64,000 nt of DNA from Amycolatopsis iheyensis (GTDB lineage Bacteria > Actinomycetota > Actinomycetes > Mycobacteriales > Pseudonocardiaceae). Under the pieces are notes generated by a model. It saw nothing but the letters and a program-made list of their open reading frames with translations, made no database searches and had not been told where the DNA came from. Position numbers and translations under genes: made by a program. Positions 31,001-39,745 of this stretch are shown here, one piece after another. The stretch spans positions 434,001 to 498,000 of the forward strand of contig NZ_JAMXQV010000004.1 of the NCBI RefSeq assembly GCF_024703995.1. Direction: 5' to 3'. The first letter of the stretch is position 1. Every line of letters starts with the position of its first letter.

Positions 31001-33848
31001 GGTCGGCGGCGAGCTTGCGGAGCAGGTCGAGAGTGGAGCTGCCACCGGCCGCCTCGGCGGCGTCGGCGTCCTCGGCCTGCGCGTTCTCCGCGGCCAGCTC
31101 GGCGGCGAGCGCGCTGTCGATGGTCGGCGCGGCCTCGCACGGGCTGGTCAGGAAGCTGAACACCCCGTCCTCCGGCAGGCGCCGGGTGACGCGGCCGGCG
31201 AAGAGCGCTTCGACGGCGATCGGCGAGCCGAGCGCGAACGCCGCGGCGAGGACCCGCAGCAGCGGGGCCAGCGACGTGTTGTCGGTGTCGATCGCCAGCA
31301 CCGGGGTGTCGGGGGCGATCTCCTCGAACAGCCCGGTCAGCACCCGGCCGGGCCCGACCTCGACGACCAGGTCGCTGCGCTCGGCCAGCCGGGCCGCGGC
31401 CTCGCGGAAGCGGACGGGCGCCACGATCTGCTCCCGCAACAGCTCGGGCAGGTCCTCGGCGGCGTGCAGCAGGTCGCCGCTGACCGTCGAGACCACCGGC
31501 CGTTGGAGGCGCGCGAACGTGAACTCGCCGAGCCGCTCGGTCATCTCGCGGGCGGCCGGCTCGACGGCGGGCGAGTGGAAGGCGTGCGAGACCTTGAGCC
31601 GCGACGCGCCGAACCCCTGGGCCTTCGCCCGGGCCACGATCCGCTCGATCGCTTCGACCGAGCCGGACAGGACGGTCTGCTCGGGGGCGTTGTAGCCGGC
31701 GATGACGACGTCGTCGCCCAGGCCCAGCTCTTCGACCCGGCTGGGCGAAGCGGCGATCCCGGCCATCGCCCCGGAGCCGTCGCCCGAAGCGGCCATCACT
31801 TCGCCGCGCACCTTGGCCAGCCGGAGCAGGACCCGCTCGTCCAGCGCGCCGGCCCAGTGCAGGGCGGTCAGCTCGCCGAGGCTGTGCCCGGTCGCGGAGT
31901 CGGCTTCGACGCCGAACTCGCGCAGCACGCGCAGCCCGGCGAGCGACCCGGCCACGATGCGAGGCTGCGCGACCTCGGTCGCGACCTGGTCGCCACCGGT
32001 GGGCAGGCCGGCCGCCCGGTGGATCTCGGCGGCGGAGGAGAACCGGCGCCGCAGCGCGCTTTCGCCGCCGCGGCCGGAACCCTGGCCCGGGAACAGGTAG
32101 CCGATCTTCGGCGCCGACGTGCGGCTGCTCGCGAAGATGCCTTCGGTGGCCGAGAACACGGAGTCGCCCGACTCCAGCCCCGCCACCAGGGCGGTGAGCC
32201 GGCGTTCGGCCTGCTCCGGGTCGCCGGCGACGACGGCGGCCCGCACCGGCCGGTCGGCGAGCTCGCCGGCGAGCTGCCCGGCGAGGTCGGTCAGCTCCGC
32301 GAAGGACAGCTTCGGCACGAACTCGAGCACCGCGGCGACGCGGTCGCGGAGCGCGGCGACGTCGTCGGCGTCGAACAGCAGCAGCTCGGCGTCCTGCCGT
32401 CCGGAGACCAGGGCGCGCGAGTGCTCGTCGAGCTCACGACGGCGCGCCGCGTTCGGGCCTTCGGTGACGGTGACGTGCGAGTTGACCCCGCCGAAGCCCA
32501 TCGCCGAAACCCCGGCGCGCACCGGCTGGTCCGCCGGCCACAGCGTCGCCTCGCTCGGGACGTACATCCGGGCCGCGGAGCCGGTCAGCGACTCGTGCGG
32601 CTCGAAGTGCCCGGTGCCCGGCGGGATCACCTGGTGGTACACCGCGAGGGTGGCCTTGATCAGGCCGGCCACCCCCGCGGCGGCCTTCGTGTGGCCGATG
32701 TTGCCCTTGATGGTCGACAGCGCCGCGGGCTTCGCCTGCGGGTCGGCGTCGCCGCGGGCGGTGGAGAGCGCTTCGATCTCGGTGGCGTCGCCCAGCTCGG
32801 TGCCGGTGCCGTGCCCTTCGAAGTAGGAGACGGTCTCGACGCCGTAGCCGGCGCGCTGGTAGGCGCGCTGGAGGGCCAGGCGGTGGCCGGCCGCCTCGGG
32901 CCGCGTGATGCCGCCCTTGCCGTCGGAGGACACGCCCCAGCCGCCGATCGAGGCGTAGATGCGCTTGTTCTGCTCGATCGCGTCGCTTTCACGCATCAGC
33001 ACGAGCATGCCCGAGCCTTCACCCGGCCAGAAGCCGTTCGAGTCGGCGTCGTAGACCTTCATCTCGCGCTTGGCCAGCGCCCCGGTCTTCGCGAAGCCGA
33101 TCACCTCGAACGGGTCGATCGACAGGTCGACCCCGCCGGCGATGGCGAGATCGAGGTCGCCCTGGACGAGCGCGTTCGCCGCGGTGGCGACCGAAAGCAG
33201 CGACGAGGAGCAGGCGCCGTCCACGGTGAAACCGCCACCGCGGAAGTCGAAGTAGTTGCACACGCGCCCGGCGATGGTGTTCGCCAGGCCGCCCGCCAGG
33301 GAGTCCTCGTTGATCTCCGGGAAGGGTTCCTTGTACTGGACCTCGAGCTCGCGGAGGAACTCGGCGGTCTCCTCGTCGCCCCAGCCGCGCCCGGCCAGCG
33401 CGGCGGCGACCGTGCGGCGCACGTACGGCCAGCGCAGCCGCATGATGTTCGCGCGGGAGAACTCGCCGGTCAGGCTGTTGCCGATGACGACGCCGGTGGA
33501 CGGCTTCGGGGTGCCGTCCCCTTCGGCGAACCCGGCGTCGGCCAGTGCCGCCGCGGCGACCTCCAGGGCCAGCCAGTGCGTGGTGTCGGTGGCCCGGAAG
33601 GTGCTGCCCGCGATCTTGTGCGCCACCCGGTCGAACTCGTAGCCGCGCAGCACCGCCGCCTTCTGGGCGTAGAAGCGGTCCGGCGCCTTCGGGTCGGGTG
33701 AGTAGTAGTCCGCCCGGTTCATCCGCTCGTCGGGCAGCCGGCGAAAGGCCCTGCGACCGGCCAGCACGTTCTCCCAGAGTTCCGCCGGGGAACCCGCGTC
33801 GGGGTACTTCAGACCGATCCCGACGATCGAAATCCGCTCAACGCTCAT
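28038..33848 (-). CDS. pksE: Iterative type I enediyne polyketide synthase
   Basis: A 1,936-residue single-module iterative PKS making the linear polyene precursor of an enediyne core. Domain order: KS (about 1-460; Cys near 212 in DGACSSSLLSV, His in EGHGTGTELGD and KGNIGHTKAAAG), AT (about 540-870; Ser near 656 in ATGHSLGELT), ACP (Ser near 970 in DLHLSSITVGQL), KR (NADPH loop VTGGGKGITAE near 1212, Tyr in HYATANDW), DH (His near 1486 in TDHLLDGQLLFPAV) and a C-terminal PPTase (GKPELDG and ACDIETAVER near 1833) that self-activates the ACP. Length and order match SgcE/CalE8. The start ATG has a weak GGGAG site. All catalytic residues checked are present, so the enzyme should be active. Confidence 0.97.
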   Translation of the reverse strand: MSVERISIVGIGLKYPDAGSPAELWENVLAGRRAFRRLPDERMNRADYYSPDPKAPDRFYAQKAAVLRGYEFDRVAHKIAGSTFRATDTTHWLALEVAAAALADAGFAEGDGTPKPSTGVVIGNSLTGEFSRANIMRLRWPYVRRTVAAALAGRGWGDEETAEFLRELEVQYKEPFPEINEDSLAGGLANTIAGRVCNYFDFRGGGFTVDGACSSSLLSVATAANALVQGDLDLAIAGGVDLSIDPFEVIGFAKTGALAKREMKVYDADSNGFWPGEGSGMLVLMRESDAIEQNKRIYASIGGWGVSSDGKGGITRPEAAGHRLALQRAYQRAGYGVETVSYFEGHGTGTELGDATEIEALSTARGDADPQAKPAALSTIKGNIGHTKAAAGVAGLIKATLAVYHQVIPPGTGHFEPHESLTGSAARMYVPSEATLWPADQPVRAGVSAMGFGGVNSHVTVTEGPNAARRRELDEHSRALVSGRQDAELLLFDADDVAALRDRVAAVLEFVPKLSFAELTDLAGQLAGELADRPVRAAVVAGDPEQAERRLTALVAGLESGDSVFSATEGIFASSRTSAPKIGYLFPGQGSGRGGESALRRRFSSAAEIHRAAGLPTGGDQVATEVAQPRIVAGSLAGLRVLREFGVEADSATGHSLGELTALHWAGALDERVLLRLAKVRGEVMAASGDGSGAMAGIAASPSRVEELGLGDDVVIAGYNAPEQTVLSGSVEAIERIVARAKAQGFGASRLKVSHAFHSPAVEPAAREMTERLGEFTFARLQRPVVSTVSGDLLHAAEDLPELLREQIVAPVRFREAAARLAERSDLVVEVGPGRVLTGLFEEIAPDTPVLAIDTDNTSLAPLLRVLAAAFALGSPIAVEALFAGRVTRRLPEDGVFSFLTSPCEAAPTIDSALAAELAAENAQAEDADAAEAAGGSSTLDLLRKLAADRVELPLETVTADTHPLDDLHLSSITVGQLVNDVTRALGRPPLEGMPNFATVCLGELAEMIDELAQTAGTEAESQDEAPGVGPWVRPFAIEYVSTPRPAAVGLAAGGTDQWQVFSTPGHSLAEPLRAALSAAGVGEGVALCLPSDCDDSHVGLFLEAARAVLAAPTGTRFAVVHHGYGAAGLAKTLRLEDPSAKTTIVDLADPEPAAVDAAVATVVAEVAATTDFTEARYDASGSRTVPRLAARPAAPAGPVQEALDQGDVLLVTGGGKGITAESALALAKDSGARLALLGRSDPEADTELAENLDRMEAVGIRYRYERADVTDAAQVAEAVSRIEADLGPVTAILHGAGRNEPAALFSLTEDSFRKTLAPKIGGLGAVLAAVDQDRIKLLVTFGSIIGRAGLRGEAHYATANDWMTELTLRFGREHPRARAIALEWSVWSGTGMGEKLGVVSALMRDGITPIPMEEGITILRQVLADPAAPPVLVVCGRTSGLVTLPVQKRELPLTRFVDRAVVHYPGVELITEADLSEGSDPYLTDHLLDGQLLFPAVLGMEAMTQAAAATLDRTGAPVFEDVEFLRPIIVSPGGSTTIRLATLVRDAETVDVVLRSEETGFSADHFRARLNFARPAELGERVARDVALPAVPVEPISELYGSVLFQGKRFQRVLGYRRASARHAVAEIATAADVDWFAPFLPQEKLLADPGTRDAMMHAIQCCVPDATLLPQGVERLYLAEPGSQHKDYVLLDARERLQDGDSYVYDLDVRNPDGTVVERWEGLKLRAVGKRDGAGPWAPSMLGSYLERACERLLGGQRAVVLEPDPVDAPAEGTAERRAQTALAAGRALDRPVTVRYRPDGKPELDGVDVTASHTSRLTLVVAGTGPVACDIETAVERSEEDWAGLLGTDLLAVGRLLAADAGEPLAVANTRVWSALECVRKTGGMTQALTVRQVDPDGWALLACGSGRIATWSTTVNDRTDPIVFAVLHAEES

Positions 33849-34043
33849 GCCACCGCACTCCCACTGGCTCTTCAAACCCCGTTCGCCGGGACTCGCACGG
33901 CCCCGCCGGCTTCCGATGCCGGTTCTGCACGTCCACCCACCGGCACAGCATGGCCGCCACCGGTCCGGCGGTCTTCTCGGTTCCTGCCCGCGGTCCGCGG
34001 AAAGCAGTGCGGAACAACGGAACCGACTGTCTGCAAAGGTCGA

Positions 34044-34838
34044 TCAACGAGTGAACTGGCCCGGCTGCCTGCCTTCGCCCGCCGGCCCGCGATAGGCCTG
34101 CGCGACGTCCAGCCACGCTTCGGCGAGCGCGCCCTCGGCACGCACGTCGAGATCGGCGTGGTGCCGCCGGCGCGTGACGAGCAGGCAGAAGTCCTCGGCA
34201 CTGCCGGTGACCCGCTGGGTGGCGTCCGCCGGCCCGAAGGTCCAGACCGCGCCGGAGGGGCCGGTCAGCTCGTAGCGGAACTCCTCGGCGGGCGGCTCCA
34301 GCCCGCGTGCCTCGTAACCGAAGTCGCGGACCCGGACGGCGAAGCCGCACAGGTGCTTGATCCGGTCGGTGCGCACCGGCCGCACGCCGAGGGCGTCGGC
34401 CACGTCCTGCCCGTGGCCGAACAGCTCCATCATCCCGGCGCAGGCGAGCACGTACGGCGGCAGCGGGTTCACCAGCCACGGCACCAGCCGGTCGCCCGGC
34501 ACCGCGGCGAGGGCCTTGATGCCCGCGTCGCGCTCGGCGCGCCACCGGGTCAGCAGCACCTCGGCGGGATCGTGGATGTACTCCTGCAGCGCCGCTTCGA
34601 CGGCGACGTCGAGGCCGCCGGTCAGCGAAGCCGTGAGCTGTTCGAAGGCTTCGGGCTGGGCGGCCGAGAGCCCGGCGATCCGGAAGATGAAGGCGAGGTG
34701 GCCGATCTGGTGCCGGACGCTCCAGCCGGGCGCGGGCGTGGGGGTGTCCCACTCCGCTTCCGTGAGGCCCGCGACGAGCGCGTCGACCTCGGCGGCCTCG
34801 GCGGTCAGGTCGGCGATCACTCCCGTGGTGTCAGTCAC
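34044..34838 (-). CDS. TIGR03084-type protein (mycothiol-dependent DinB-fold enzyme)
   Basis: A 264-residue protein with an N-terminal DinB/MDMPI-like helical domain and a C-terminal SCP2-like domain. The metal-site region reads APGWSVRHQIGHLAF, with further ligands expected in MELFGHGQDVADALGV. The C-terminal part has FRYELTGPSG and WTFGPADATQRVTG. Relatives such as mycothiol-dependent maleylpyruvate isomerase use mycothiol as cofactor. GAGAGGAC precedes the GTG start. It stands alone between gaps of about 200 bases, in the enediyne direction. A thiol-linked detoxification or isomerisation role is inferred. A degenerate relative is at 49750. Confidence 0.8.
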   Translation of the reverse strand: MTDTTGVIADLTAEAAEVDALVAGLTEAEWDTPTPAPGWSVRHQIGHLAFIFRIAGLSAAQPEAFEQLTASLTGGLDVAVEAALQEYIHDPAEVLLTRWRAERDAGIKALAAVPGDRLVPWLVNPLPPYVLACAGMMELFGHGQDVADALGVRPVRTDRIKHLCGFAVRVRDFGYEARGLEPPAEEFRYELTGPSGAVWTFGPADATQRVTGSAEDFCLLVTRRRHHADLDVRAEGALAEAWLDVAQAYRGPAGEGRQPGQFTR

Positions 34839-35051
34839 CCGTTTGTCCTCTCACCGTTGCGAATTCTGAATACCGCCGAGCCCGGTGACCGGAAGGAGCA
34901 CCACCGCGCCACGGCCGCGGATGGCCGGGGTCGCGGGCCGGAGGGCGGGCCATGGCCCGGACTCCGCGTCGGTGTTCCCGGTGCTGCCGCACCTCCGGCT
35001 CGCGACCCGGCTCTTCGAGCATCGCCCTTGGCGGGGCGAATCGTCTTCTCT

Positions 35052-36092
35052 TCACGGGCGGACCGGCAGCCGGCCACCCAGTTCGGCCGCGGCGGTGAAC
35101 GCGACCCACGACGCCGCTTCGACCAGCGCCCGATCGTCGCTCCATTCGCGACGGACGGCGGCGACCACGTCGGCGTCCACCTGGTAGGCCGCCTTGGCCA
35201 CCAGCACCGCGAACCGACCCGCCGCGCGCTCCGCTTCGGGCAGCTCGGCCACCGCTTCGGTCGCCCAGGCGCGGCCGAGTCCCGGCGGCCTGCCGTCCCA
35301 CGCCTTGAGCTCGCGACGGACCAGGTCGCGCACCCGCGGGGCCAGCACCCGCTCCCCGGCCGCTTCGAACGCCGCCGCGACGCGCGCGAACGCGTCGGCG
35401 AGGACGCCGCCGGGGGTGGCCCACCCCGGGCCGTCGGTCGCCGCCGGCGGCAGGAGGGCCGACGACTTCCCCGCGACCGGCGGCTCCCCGGGCTTCAGGA
35501 AGAACCCCAGGACGGCTTTCGCCGGTTCGCGGGCGGCCGCGGGAACCTGGTCCGGCAGCGGCGACGGCCCGAGGAAGAGGCTCACCACCCGGTTGAGGTA
35601 GTGGAAGGCCACGGCGACCGCGGCCAGCTCCGCCGCCGCGCCCCGGGACACGGCGGGCGGCAGCGGCCCCTCGCCCCGCGACCACGCGGCGAGCGCGCGC
35701 GTGCCCGGGTCCGTGATCGCGGCGAGCTCACCCGTCCCGATCGCCGCCGCCGCGCCGGCTTCGCCGAGCGCGCCCAGCGCCATCCCGTGCACTTCCACGC
35801 AATACGGGCACGCGTTGGCCGCCGAGACCGCCGAAGCGACCACCTCCCGTTCCGCCCGGCTCGTCAGGCCGCCCGCGACGAGCGACTCACGCAGCAGCAC
35901 CCACGCGGCGGCCAGCGCCTCCGGGGCTGCCGAGTGCAGAGCCACCGGCGGCGCCAGCATCCCGAAGTCCCGCTCGAGCTGCCGGTAGACGTCCCGGACC
36001 AGGCCGCGCGCCCGGCGCGGCCGCACGGCCTCCACGTAGCGCACGTCCCGCAGCGTCCGCCGCAGGGCGACGCGCACCAGTCCCGGTGCCAT
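35052..36092 (-). CDS. Carboxymuconolactone decarboxylase / AhpD-superfamily protein
   Basis: A 346-residue all-helical protein, about twice the size of a single AhpD domain. The redox motif is CPYCVEVHG (CxxC...His) at about residue 95, preceded by TSRAEREVVASAVSAAN, the usual family context. The second half lacks a CxxC and probably is a degenerate repeat. AAGGAG precedes the ATG. It stands 22 bases before the GMC oxidoreductase stop region on the same strand and is read after it. Similar long proteins are often found in enediyne loci, but their step is not assigned. Confidence 0.8.
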   Translation of the reverse strand: MAPGLVRVALRRTLRDVRYVEAVRPRRARGLVRDVYRQLERDFGMLAPPVALHSAAPEALAAAWVLLRESLVAGGLTSRAEREVVASAVSAANACPYCVEVHGMALGALGEAGAAAAIGTGELAAITDPGTRALAAWSRGEGPLPPAVSRGAAAELAAVAVAFHYLNRVVSLFLGPSPLPDQVPAAAREPAKAVLGFFLKPGEPPVAGKSSALLPPAATDGPGWATPGGVLADAFARVAAAFEAAGERVLAPRVRDLVRRELKAWDGRPPGLGRAWATEAVAELPEAERAAGRFAVLVAKAAYQVDADVVAAVRREWSDDRALVEAASWVAFTAAAELGGRLPVRP

Positions 36093-36114
36093 CCGTCCTT
36101 CTCCTTCCGCGGCT

Positions 36115-37767
36115 TCAGTTCCCGGCGACGAGGTCCAGTTTGGACACCGCGCGCCGTCCGGTGATCGACCCGTCCGGCGACGGGGCGCCGTACTTGACGT
36201 CGACCCCGCGGTCCTGGAGGGCCCGGACGATGCCGGGGATCGACCGCTCGGCGAGCGCCGCGACGGTCATCGCCGGGTTCACGGTCAGCGCGCCCGGGAC
36301 CGACGCGCTGTCGGTCACGAAGATCCCGGGGTGGTTGCGCAGCTCGTGGTTCGGGTGCAGGGCCGACGTCGCGGCGTCGTCCCCGATCCGGCACGAGGCC
36401 AGCGGGTGCACCGTGTACGCCCCGACGACGTCGTTAGTCCACGGCGCGACCTTCGCCAGGCCGTCCTTCTCGATGATGGCCTTGCAGTCCGCGTCCGCGA
36501 GCTCCCAGCCGTGGAGCGTGTTCGGCGTCGGGTCGTAGCGCAGCGAGCCGCGGCCGAGCATCTGCTGCGAGATGCGGTAGGCGTTGCCGGTGGGCGGCGG
36601 GGCGCCGAAGACGCCCTCGTTGTCGTCCTCGGTCATCAGGAAGATCGTCAGCCAGTTGGCCCACCGGTTGAGGATCTCCTTCTTCTGCGCCCCGAACCAG
36701 CGCGGCTCCTCGCCGCCGGGGACCTGGGCGAGGATCGTGCCCAGGCCGGGCGGGAAGTACAGCTGCTCCAGCGAATACCGCTCGTACTCCGGCAGCGACC
36801 CGTCGAGCTTGTCCCAGTTCGCGACGGTCGGGCCCTTGCCGATGTGGTTGGCCGAGTACACCGGACCGTCCTCACGGGACAGTCCGAGCACCTCGCGGAC
36901 GCGGTCCTCGTCGATGATCGCGGTGTTGAGCCGCTCGCCGTTGCCGGAGAAGTACCGCCCGACACCGTGGGGCATGGTGCCCAGCGTGGCCTCCGAGCGC
37001 TGCAGGATCACCGGGGTGGCCCCGGCGCCGGCGGCGATGATGACCACCTTCGCCTCCAGGACACCGCTGCCGGTGTGGATCCGGTAGTCCTCTTCGTCGA
37101 CCGTGTCGAAGTGGACGCGGTAGCCGCCGTCCTCGGTCCGCTCGAGGCGCTGGACCTCGTGCAGCGGCCGGATCTTCGCGCCGTGGGCCAGCGCCGCGGG
37201 CAGGTAGTTCGTCAGCAGCGAGCGCTTGGCGTCGAACCGGCAGCCCGCCATCATGAAGTTGCAGTTGACGCAGTGGGCGTTGTCCACCGCGACCGGCGCC
37301 GGGTTCGCGGTGCGCCCGGAGTGGTGGCAGGCGGCGGCCCACAGGCCACCGGCGTAGGAGACGTCGTTCCAGTCCTGGGTGGACACCGGCAGCGACTCGT
37401 CGACGCGGTCGTACCACGGCTCCAGCGCGTCGCGGGAGATGGCCGACGGCCACATGCGCCGCCCGATGCTGCCGTGGCGCTCGAAGACGAACTTCGGCGC
37501 CCGCGGCATCGCGGCGAAGTACACCACGCTGCCGCCGCCGACGCAGTTGCCGCCGAGCACGCTCATCCCGTCGCCGACGACGAAGTCGAACACCCGGGTG
37601 TAGGACGAGCCGAGCAGGTAGTCGTGCTCGAAGTCGTTCGCGGCCAGCCACGGCCCGCGTTCGAGCACGGTGACCTTCGCCCCGCCCGCGGCGAGGTGGT
37701 AGGCGGGGATGGACCCGCCGAATCCGCTGCCGACGATGACGACGTCGGTCTTTTCGACTGTGCTCAT
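36115..37767 (-). CDS. GMC-family FAD oxidoreductase (enediyne E9 type)
   Basis: A 550-residue glucose-methanol-choline oxidoreductase. The FAD Rossmann motif is DVVIVGSGFGGSIPAYHLA at residue ~8. GGNCVGGGSVVYF forms the second FAD contact. The C-terminal half has HPLASCRIGDD and TDSASVPGALTVNPAMTVAA, carrying the conserved catalytic His/Asn end. Homologues (SgcE9, CalE9) are conserved among enediyne clusters and are thought to oxidise the polyene or core. The ATG overlaps the previous stop (ATGA). A Cys pair in NCVN...CNFMMAGC may bind a metal, as in cholesterol-oxidase-like GMC enzymes. Confidence 0.92.
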   Translation of the reverse strand: MSTVEKTDVVIVGSGFGGSIPAYHLAAGGAKVTVLERGPWLAANDFEHDYLLGSSYTRVFDFVVGDGMSVLGGNCVGGGSVVYFAAMPRAPKFVFERHGSIGRRMWPSAISRDALEPWYDRVDESLPVSTQDWNDVSYAGGLWAAACHHSGRTANPAPVAVDNAHCVNCNFMMAGCRFDAKRSLLTNYLPAALAHGAKIRPLHEVQRLERTEDGGYRVHFDTVDEEDYRIHTGSGVLEAKVVIIAAGAGATPVILQRSEATLGTMPHGVGRYFSGNGERLNTAIIDEDRVREVLGLSREDGPVYSANHIGKGPTVANWDKLDGSLPEYERYSLEQLYFPPGLGTILAQVPGGEEPRWFGAQKKEILNRWANWLTIFLMTEDDNEGVFGAPPPTGNAYRISQQMLGRGSLRYDPTPNTLHGWELADADCKAIIEKDGLAKVAPWTNDVVGAYTVHPLASCRIGDDAATSALHPNHELRNHPGIFVTDSASVPGALTVNPAMTVAALAERSIPGIVRALQDRGVDVKYGAPSPDGSITGRRAVSKLDLVAGN

Positions 37768-38333
37768 GCGGGGCTCCCCGATGCGGTGGTGTCCGGGTGG
37801 AGTTCGGCCAGCTTCCGGCCGTAGCCGTACTTCGGGAACCGCCACAACCCGTCCGCGTCCGGTGCCCGGTACCCCAGGGCCAGCAGGCCCGGGTGCCCGT
37901 CGCGGATGGCTTCGGCGGTGTGCCGGTGCGCGGCGCTGTCGTAGGCCATGTTGCAGAACAGGGCGAGGCTGACCCAGCCGTCCTTCTCCGGGTGCCCCGG
38001 CGCGGTCAGCGTGCGCACCAGCTCCCGCCGGTGCTCGTACGGCAGCGCGACGAACGGCGGGACGTCGTGGTCGAGGTCCAGCTCGGCCTCGCCCGCGTAG
38101 GACTTCGCGTGGTCGTTGAGCGACTGCGCGAGGTAGGGCAGGCCGGCGGTGACGCCGGTCGCGTCGAAGTTCAGCAGCTCGAGCGCACCCGCCGCCACCG
38201 AGCCCGGCCCGGGGGCGGCCCCGGCGATCGCCCGGTCGCCGGGGTCCCGCTTCTCCCCCGGCACGATCGTGTCCGCGAAGGCCTCGAGGGTCAGGTTCTT
38301 CACGCGTTCTTCTTCGGTGGCCTCGGGTTGCAC
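37764..38333 (-). CDS. Small conserved protein paired with the GMC oxidase
   Basis: A 189-residue soluble protein that resembles the gluconate-2-dehydrogenase subunit 3 class: helical, starting LTLEAFADTIVPGEKRDP, with LALFCNMAYDSAAH and GLWRFPKYGYGRKLAELHPD near the end. Such small subunits commonly accompany a GMC flavoprotein. GAGGAGG precedes the GTG start and its stop overlaps the GMC start by ATGA, so the two are coupled and probably form a complex. It lacks the Tat signal usual for periplasmic subunit-3 proteins, so a cytoplasmic complex is likely. Confidence 0.7.
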   Translation of the reverse strand: MQPEATEEERVKNLTLEAFADTIVPGEKRDPGDRAIAGAAPGPGSVAAGALELLNFDATGVTAGLPYLAQSLNDHAKSYAGEAELDLDHDVPPFVALPYEHRRELVRTLTAPGHPEKDGWVSLALFCNMAYDSAAHRHTAEAIRDGHPGLLALGYRAPDADGLWRFPKYGYGRKLAELHPDTTASGSPA

Positions 38334-38368
38334 CGGCCTACCTCCTCATCGAGTGTCCACAGTAGACG

Positions 38369-39745
38369 TCAGGCTGCTTCGGACCGCCGCGTCCGGTCCC
38401 GGCGGTGCACGGTCATCGGCAGCCCGCCGCGCACCCGCAGCGAAAGCATCGCCTCGGGTTCGACGACCTTGCCCGGCACCTTGCGCAGCTCCAGGTCCCG
38501 CGCCGCGGTCGCCAGCACGAAGACCGCCTCCATCACCCCGAGGCTGTTGCCGATGCAGTACCTCGGCCCGGCGCCGAACGGGATGTAGGCGTAGCGCGGT
38601 GGCCGCTCCGCGGCGGTGAACCGGTCCGGGTCGAAGCGCTCGGCGTCGGGCCAGAAGCCCGGGTGCCGGTGCAGCGTGTAGGGCACCACGACGACGTCGG
38701 AGCCGGCCGGCACGTGGTACCCGCCGATCTCGTCGTCGGCCTGGGCGATCCGCGGCAGCAGCCACACCGGCGGGTAGAGCCGCATGACCTCCTCGACGAC
38801 CGCCACCGTGTAGGTCAGCCGCCGCAGGTCCTCGTGCTCGGGCAGCCGGTCGCCGAGCACCTCGACGGCTTCGGCGTGCAGCCGCGCGCCGACCTCGGGG
38901 TGCTCGTCGATCAGGTGGAACGCCCAGCCGAGCGTGCTCGCCGTCGTCTCGTGCCCGGCCAGCAGCAGGGTGATCAGCTCGTCGCGCATCCGTTCCCGCG
39001 ACGCGCCCTGCGCGGACCCGGACGCGATCAGCCGGGACAGCACGTCCTCGCCGGCTTCGACCGGGTTCGCCAGCCGCTGCTCGACGAGCTCGTCGGCGAT
39101 CCGGCGCAGGTCGTCGCGTGCGGTGCGGAACTCGAGCTGTTTCTTGAGCGGCACCCACTGCGGGACCATGCTCAGCGTCACGGCCTCGAACATCGCCTGG
39201 TCCTGCACGGCTTCGAACGAGTGGCCCAGCGAGTCGTAGCCACCTAGCTCGGCGTCGAGCAGCGTCTTGCCGAGCACGCCGAGGGTCAGCCCGGTCATCT
39301 CGTGCAGGATCTCGACCGGTTCCTCGTGCGCGGCCAGCCGCCGGACCAGTGCGTCCACTTCGGACGCCACGATCCCGGCCTGCCGCGAGATCCGCTTGGG
39401 CTGGAAGGCCGGCTGGATGGTGCGGCGCTGCCGGCGCCAGGTCTCCCCGTCGCTGGTGAGCAGGCCGTCGCCGAGGGCCCGGCGGGCCTCCTGCAAGCCG
39501 ATGCCCTTGTGGTAGTTCGCGGCGTTGTCGGCGAGGACGTGCTTGGCCACGTCCGGGTGGTTGACCAGGTACATCGCCTTCGGTCCGATGGCGATGCGGA
39601 CGACGTCGCCGTAGGCCTCGGCGTTGTCGCCCATGAGCGCGAGCCGGTCGGTGAAGAGCTGCTTCAGCAACCGGAACGTCGCCCGGCGCGGCGGCCCGGG
39701 CGGCGCGGTGCGCGCCGCCCGGGCTTCGTGCTGCGGGCCGGTCAT
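38369..39745 (-). CDS. Cytochrome P450 (enediyne E7 type)
   Basis: A 458-residue P450. The I-helix oxygen motif is LLLAGHETTAS, the ExxR motif EEVMRLYPP, and the haem-binding loop FGAGPRYCIGNSLG with the axial Cys. The N-terminus is soluble, without a membrane anchor. The family style (PPGPPR start, LYPPVW) is closer to CYP102/eukaryote-like P450s than to standard antibiotic P450s; that is also seen in the conserved P450 of enediyne clusters (E7). It starts inside the unbU stop (ATGA). The role is probably core oxidation, with redox partners encoded elsewhere. Confidence 0.93.
   Translation of the reverse strand: MTGPQHEARAARTAPPGPPRRATFRLLKQLFTDRLALMGDNAEAYGDVVRIAIGPKAMYLVNHPDVAKHVLADNAANYHKGIGLQEARRALGDGLLTSDGETWRRQRRTIQPAFQPKRISRQAGIVASEVDALVRRLAAHEEPVEILHEMTGLTLGVLGKTLLDAELGGYDSLGHSFEAVQDQAMFEAVTLSMVPQWVPLKKQLEFRTARDDLRRIADELVEQRLANPVEAGEDVLSRLIASGSAQGASRERMRDELITLLLAGHETTASTLGWAFHLIDEHPEVGARLHAEAVEVLGDRLPEHEDLRRLTYTVAVVEEVMRLYPPVWLLPRIAQADDEIGGYHVPAGSDVVVVPYTLHRHPGFWPDAERFDPDRFTAAERPPRYAYIPFGAGPRYCIGNSLGVMEAVFVLATAARDLELRKVPGKVVEPEAMLSLRVRGGLPMTVHRRDRTRRSEAA

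Noticed and set aside
28053..33701. A 1,882-codon plus-strand open frame opposite the PKS gene
   Set aside because: Antisense shadow of the PKS caused by third-position GC; composition is Arg/Gly/Val-biased and no domain is seen.
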